A stretch of 9,017 bases of DNA from Betaproteobacteria bacterium RIFCSPLOWO2_02_FULL_68_150 (GTDB lineage Bacteria; Pseudomonadota; Gammaproteobacteria; Burkholderiales; SG8-39). The number at the start of each line of letters is the position of its first letter. Positions within the stretch are counted from its first letter, which is position 1. Made by a program: the position numbers and the translations under genes. The DNA lies in assembly GCA_001771975.1 (NCBI GenBank), contig MERE01000030.1:1-9017 (forward strand), given 5' to 3'. Shown piece after piece: positions 6,954-9,017 of the stretch. The notes under the pieces are model-generated. The model made no database searches and was not told the origin of the DNA. It worked only from the letters and a program-made list of their open reading frames with translations.

Positions 6954-8015
6954 TCACTCCAGCCAGCGCGCCAGATGGGCGCGCACGAAATCGTCGTCCG
7001 AGAGGTCGGCGTGCTCGCGGCAGACGCGGTCGATTTCCGCCGCCTGGCCGGGAGAGAGCGTCTCCTTCGGATCGAGGCACCAGGTGCCTTCGAGCAGGCC
7101 CTGGCGCCGCAGCACCTCGTGGCAGCCGGCGATGCAGCCGGCGAAATCGTGCGCCACGTCGAAAAAGGCGCTGTTGCAATCGGTGACGCGCGCATCGAGC
7201 GCGAGCAGTTCGGCGTCGACCCAGCCCGAGGCTACCGCCGCCTGGATGCGCTGGTGCAGCTTCACCGCGGCTTGCGTCCACACGCTCCAGTGCCCCAGCA
7301 GCCCGCCCTTGATGCGCAGCTGCACCTCTTCGTCGCCGCGCTTCACCGCAAACGGCGCCAGCAGATCGAGCACGATGTGGTCGTCGTTGCCGGTGTAAAG
7401 GGTGACCCGCTCCTCGGCGCGCGCCAGCGCCACGCCGCGCGCTACGTCGAGCGTCTTGTAGCGGTTGAAGGGCGCGATCTTGATCGCGATGACGTTCTCG
7501 ATCGCCGCGAAGCGGCGCCAGAATTCGGCGGGCAGCGCGATGCCGCCGACCGCGGTCTGCAGGTAGAACCCGACCAGCGGCAGCACGCGCGCGACTGCGG
7601 CGCAGTGCGCCACCAGCTCGTCGAGCGACGCGCCGCGCATCGGCGCGAGCGACAGCATGCCCGCGTGATAGCCGTGCGCGAGCGCCACCTCCGCCTCTTT
7701 CTTCGCCTGCGGCGTCTTGCCGGAGAGCCCCGCGATCATGAGGATGGGGCGCTTCGCCCATTCCCGGGCGGAGTCGGCCGCGAGCTGCAGCACCGGCTCG
7801 TAGAGGCCCTGCTCGCGGATGGCGAACTGGGTAGCGTGCACGCCCACCGCCAGCCCGCCGGCGCCGGCGTCGAGGTAGTAGCGCGTGAGCGCGCGCTGCC
7901 GCCGCGGATCGAAGCGGCGCTTGGCGTCGAGCGCGAGCGGATGCGCGGGGATCACGGTGCCGCGGCGCAAGAGCGCGAGCGTTTCCTTGGGGAGCTGCGA
8001 CCAGTGAAGCGGCAT
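6954..8015 (-). CDS. Dihydrodipicolinate synthase/N-acetylneuraminate lyase (DapA/NAL) family protein, divergent
   Basis: The 353-residue product is a class I aldolase-type TIM barrel of the DapA/NAL superfamily, probably cytoplasmic. Matching segments: GTVIPAHPLALD (19-30), a helix then YYLDAGAGGLAVGVH (46-60), HGYHAGMLSLAP (114-125), LVGFYLQ with Y151 at the place of the catalytic Tyr, and NVIAIKIAPFNRYKTL with K179 as the probable Schiff-base lysine, then LYTGNDD (207-212). The usual GTTGE segment is replaced by GVHATQF, and the protein is some 50 residues longer than DapA, mostly at the C-terminus. This makes true dihydrodipicolinate synthesis unlikely; a retro-aldol or hydratase/lyase step on a keto acid is more plausible (inference). 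It is the first gene of the operon. ATG 8015 has no obvious Shine-Dalgarno upstream. Confidence 0.88.
   Translation of the reverse strand: MPLHWSQLPKETLALLRRGTVIPAHPLALDAKRRFDPRRQRALTRYYLDAGAGGLAVGVHATQFAIREQGLYEPVLQLAADSAREWAKRPILMIAGLSGKTPQAKKEAEVALAHGYHAGMLSLAPMRGASLDELVAHCAAVARVLPLVGFYLQTAVGGIALPAEFWRRFAAIENVIAIKIAPFNRYKTLDVARGVALARAEERVTLYTGNDDHIVLDLLAPFAVKRGDEEVQLRIKGGLLGHWSVWTQAAVKLHQRIQAAVASGWVDAELLALDARVTDCNSAFFDVAHDFAGCIAGCHEVLRRQGLLEGTWCLDPKETLSPGQAAEIDRVCREHADLSDDDFVRAHLARWLE
6957..6960 (-). promoter_or_regulatory. Ribosome binding site nested at aldolase stop / permease start
   Basis: The minus strand reads GGAG-TGA-CC-ATG. The aldolase stop codon sits in the spacer between the Shine-Dalgarno and the permease ATG (5-base spacing), an arrangement typical of translational coupling. 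It fixes the permease start at 6951. Confidence 0.65.
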
Positions 8016-8026
8016 GCGTTGCGATG

Positions 8027-8040
8027 TAACCGTTCGGTTA
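8027..8040. promoter_or_regulatory. Perfect inverted repeat, candidate TetR-family operator
   Basis: TAACCG-TT-CGGTTA is a perfect 6+6 base inverted repeat with a 2-base centre, in the divergent intergenic region. The layout (short arms, two-base spacer, ACC...GGT core) resembles the RutR box TTGACCAnnTGGTCAA and other TetR operators. It lies 12 bases upstream of the operon's first start codon and about 19 bases upstream of the -35 box of the plus-strand gene, so a bound repressor could affect both. The likely ligand is the TetR protein encoded at 1224-1847. The link is inference from position and symmetry. Confidence 0.55.
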
Positions 8041-8046
8041 AGGCGA

Positions 8047-8055
8047 AGTCTAGCA
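8047..8055 (-). promoter_or_regulatory. Possible extended -10 promoter for the minus-strand operon
   Basis: On the minus strand TGCTAGACT reads as an extended -10 element (TGn followed by TAGACT, 4 of 6 to TATAAT). No convincing -35 box lies upstream. Initiation would fall near 8040, on the edge of the palindrome at 8027-8040, which would suit repression by a bound TetR dimer. Weak evidence; other starts in this interval are possible. Confidence 0.25.
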
Positions 8056-8058
8056 ACA

Positions 8059-8088
8059 TTGACACCCGCCGGCGCGCGTCGCTACCAT
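8059..8088 (+). promoter_or_regulatory. Sigma70-like promoter for the substrate-binding protein gene
   Basis: A perfect -35 hexamer TTGACA (8059-8064) is followed after 18 bases by TACCAT (8083-8088), a 4-of-6 match to the -10 consensus. Transcription would begin near 8095, giving a leader of about 20 bases that contains the AAGGAG ribosome site of the gene at 8117. In such GC-rich DNA a perfect TTGACA at this position is unlikely to be chance, but no experimental support is visible. Confidence 0.5.
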
Positions 8089-8102
8089 CGAGTCTCACGC
8101 CG

Positions 8103-8108
8103 AAGGAG
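8103..8108 (+). promoter_or_regulatory. Ribosome binding site of the substrate-binding protein gene
   Basis: AAGGAG, a near-consensus Shine-Dalgarno, sits 8 bases before ATG 8117. It supports that start and contrasts with the apparent absence of a site before the divergent aldolase gene. Confidence 0.7.
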
Positions 8109-8116
8109 ACCACACC

Positions 8117-9017
8117 ATGCGCCGTCTCGCCGTTGTCGCGCTGCTCGCGGCCGCCGCTCTGCCCGCCGCGGCCCAGCAGAAACTCGACTTCATCCTCAAC
8201 TGGGTGCCGGGCGGCGACCACGCGCCGTACTACTACGCCAAGGCCCAGGGTTGGTACGCGAAGGAGGGGATCGATCTCAACCTCGAGCCGGGCAAGGGCT
8301 CGATGCTCGCGGTGCAGAAGGTCGGCGCCGCCGCGAACCCGATCGGCCTCGCTGACATGGCCAACGTGCTCATCGGCAAGGGCAAGGGCGCCGACACGGT
8401 CGGCGTGTTCAACGTCTACGCCAATTCGCCGCAGGGCCTGTACTGGCTGAAGAGCTCCGGCATCAAGGGCATCAAGGATTTTCCCGGCAAGAAGATCGGC
8501 AACCCGGCGGCCGACGGCGCGCGGCCGATGTGGCCGGCGCTCGCCAAGGCGAACGGCATCGATCCGAAATCGATCACCTGGGTCAACATCGACGCCAACG
8601 CCAAGCTCTCGGCGCTCAAGTCGAGGGCGATCGACATCACGACCTCGTTCTACAACATCCACTTCCTGTTCCAGAAGGAACTCGGCGAGGACATGGGCTT
8701 TGTCGCCTGGCGCGACGTCGGCCTGAACCCGTACGGCAACTCGGTGATCGTCAACGCCGATTTCCTCGCAAAGAACAAGCCGCTAGTGGACAAGTTCGTC
8801 AAGGTGACGCAGCGTGCCTTCGCCGCATGCGTCAAAAACTCGAAACCCTGCATCCAGGCGCTGGTGGACGCCGGAGGGGCGCTAAAGTTCGACGTCGTGC
8901 TGGCAGACTGGAATCTGGTCACCGAGCTGATGAGCGACAAGTTCTCGAAATCGGTCGCGCTCGGCATTCACGACGATGCGCGCATGAAGGCGGATTACGA
9001 GCTGGTGCGCGATTACG
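8117..9017 (+). CDS. NMT1/THI5-like ABC transporter substrate-binding protein, 3' end outside window
   Basis: Translation from ATG 8117 stays open to the window end (300 codons plus one base, no stop). The N-terminus is a Sec signal peptide, MRRLAVVALLAAAALPAAA, with likely cleavage before QQ at 20-21. The mature start KLDFILNWVPGGDHAPYYYA and the following GWYAKEGIDLNLEPGKGS match periplasmic binding proteins of the NMT1/THI5-like family (SsuA/ThiY relatives), as do IGLADMANVLIGKGKG and LNPYGNSVIVNADFL. C238 and C245 could form a periplasmic disulfide. AAGGAG at 8103-8108 lies 8 bases upstream of the start, and a sigma70-like promoter precedes it. It is divergent from the operon that carries the matching permease and ATPase, so it most likely supplies their substrate. 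The family binds sulfonates, pyrimidines, riboflavin, aromatic acids and others; the ligand is not assigned. Confidence 0.93.
   Translation, partial: MRRLAVVALLAAAALPAAAQQKLDFILNWVPGGDHAPYYYAKAQGWYAKEGIDLNLEPGKGSMLAVQKVGAAANPIGLADMANVLIGKGKGADTVGVFNVYANSPQGLYWLKSSGIKGIKDFPGKKIGNPAADGARPMWPALAKANGIDPKSITWVNIDANAKLSALKSRAIDITTSFYNIHFLFQKELGEDMGFVAWRDVGLNPYGNSVIVNADFLAKNKPLVDKFVKVTQRAFAACVKNSKPCIQALVDAGGALKFDVVLADWNLVTELMSDKFSKSVALGIHDDARMKADYELVRDY

Noticed and set aside
6191..7195. N-terminal extension of the ABC ATPase frame over the permease and aldolase genes
   Set aside because: The extension is read out of frame through genes with clear motifs. TTG 6190 with GAGG gives the normal ATPase length.
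6952..7761. N-terminal extension of the permease frame into the aldolase gene
   Set aside because: Arg/Ala-rich shadow of the aldolase gene. ATG 6951 has an ideal ribosome site and gives the usual permease length.
8065..8082. GC-rich stretch CCCGCCGGCGCGCGTCGC considered as a terminator stem
   Set aside because: It lies between the -35 and -10 boxes of the plus-strand promoter, has no T-run, and forms only a short imperfect hairpin.
6975..8450. Plus-strand frame of 491 codons spanning the aldolase gene, the intergenic region and the binding-protein gene
   Set aside because: It crosses the promoter region and two better-supported genes in wrong frames, and its binding-protein part is a frame-shifted reading.
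7952..8662. Minus-strand open frame of 236 codons opposite the substrate-binding protein gene
   Set aside because: It overlaps the intergenic promoter region and the well-supported NMT1-like gene, and its translation (VERGRDVDRP type) looks like a reverse-frame shadow.

Overview
This is a GC-rich window (clearly above 60% GC, with strong G/C third-position bias). It most resembles a betaproteobacterium of the Burkholderiales or relatives. The grounds are a Bug/TctC-type periplasmic receptor, an NMT1/THI5-like ABC uptake system, and frequent GTG/TTG starts. The organism is inferred from gene content only.

Layout: almost the whole window (about 8015 down to 1, minus strand) is one tightly packed gene string that looks like a single operon. 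In transcription order it encodes: a DapA/DHDPS-family aldolase or lyase (6954-8015); an ABC permease (6187-6951); an ABC ATPase (5423-6190); a DUF3604/PHP-like predicted metal-dependent protein (3927-5420); an enolase-superfamily enzyme of the muconate-lactonizing subgroup (2805-3923); a TctC/Bug receptor (1855-2808); a RutR/YcdC-like TetR regulator (1224-1847); a TIM-barrel sugar-phosphate isomerase/epimerase-like protein (386-1219); a glycerophosphodiester phosphodiesterase cut down to its first 86 codons (129-389); and the start of a second enolase-superfamily gene running off the left edge (1-132). Junctions are 4-base overlaps or gaps of 2-7 bases. On the plus strand, divergent from this string, an NMT1/THI5-like ABC substrate-binding protein starts at 8117 and runs off the right edge.

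The roughly 100-base divergent intergenic region (8016-8116) is the only real non-coding stretch. It holds a strong sigma70-like promoter for the binding-protein gene, a possible extended -10 promoter for the operon, and a perfect inverted repeat TAACCG-TT-CGGTTA (8027-8040). That repeat has the geometry of a TetR-family operator, so the TetR protein encoded in the operon is the obvious candidate ligand.

Working model (inference): the binding protein, permease and ATPase import a small organic compound. The DapA-like enzyme, the DUF3604 protein, the enolase-superfamily enzymes and the TIM-barrel isomerase process it, and the TetR protein senses the substrate or an intermediate. I recognise no named pathway with this gene combination. 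The substrate cannot be told from sequence. The visible catalytic residues of the complete enolase-superfamily protein argue against a classical sugar-acid dehydratase. No RNA genes, CRISPR arrays, insertion sequences or clear terminators were seen.
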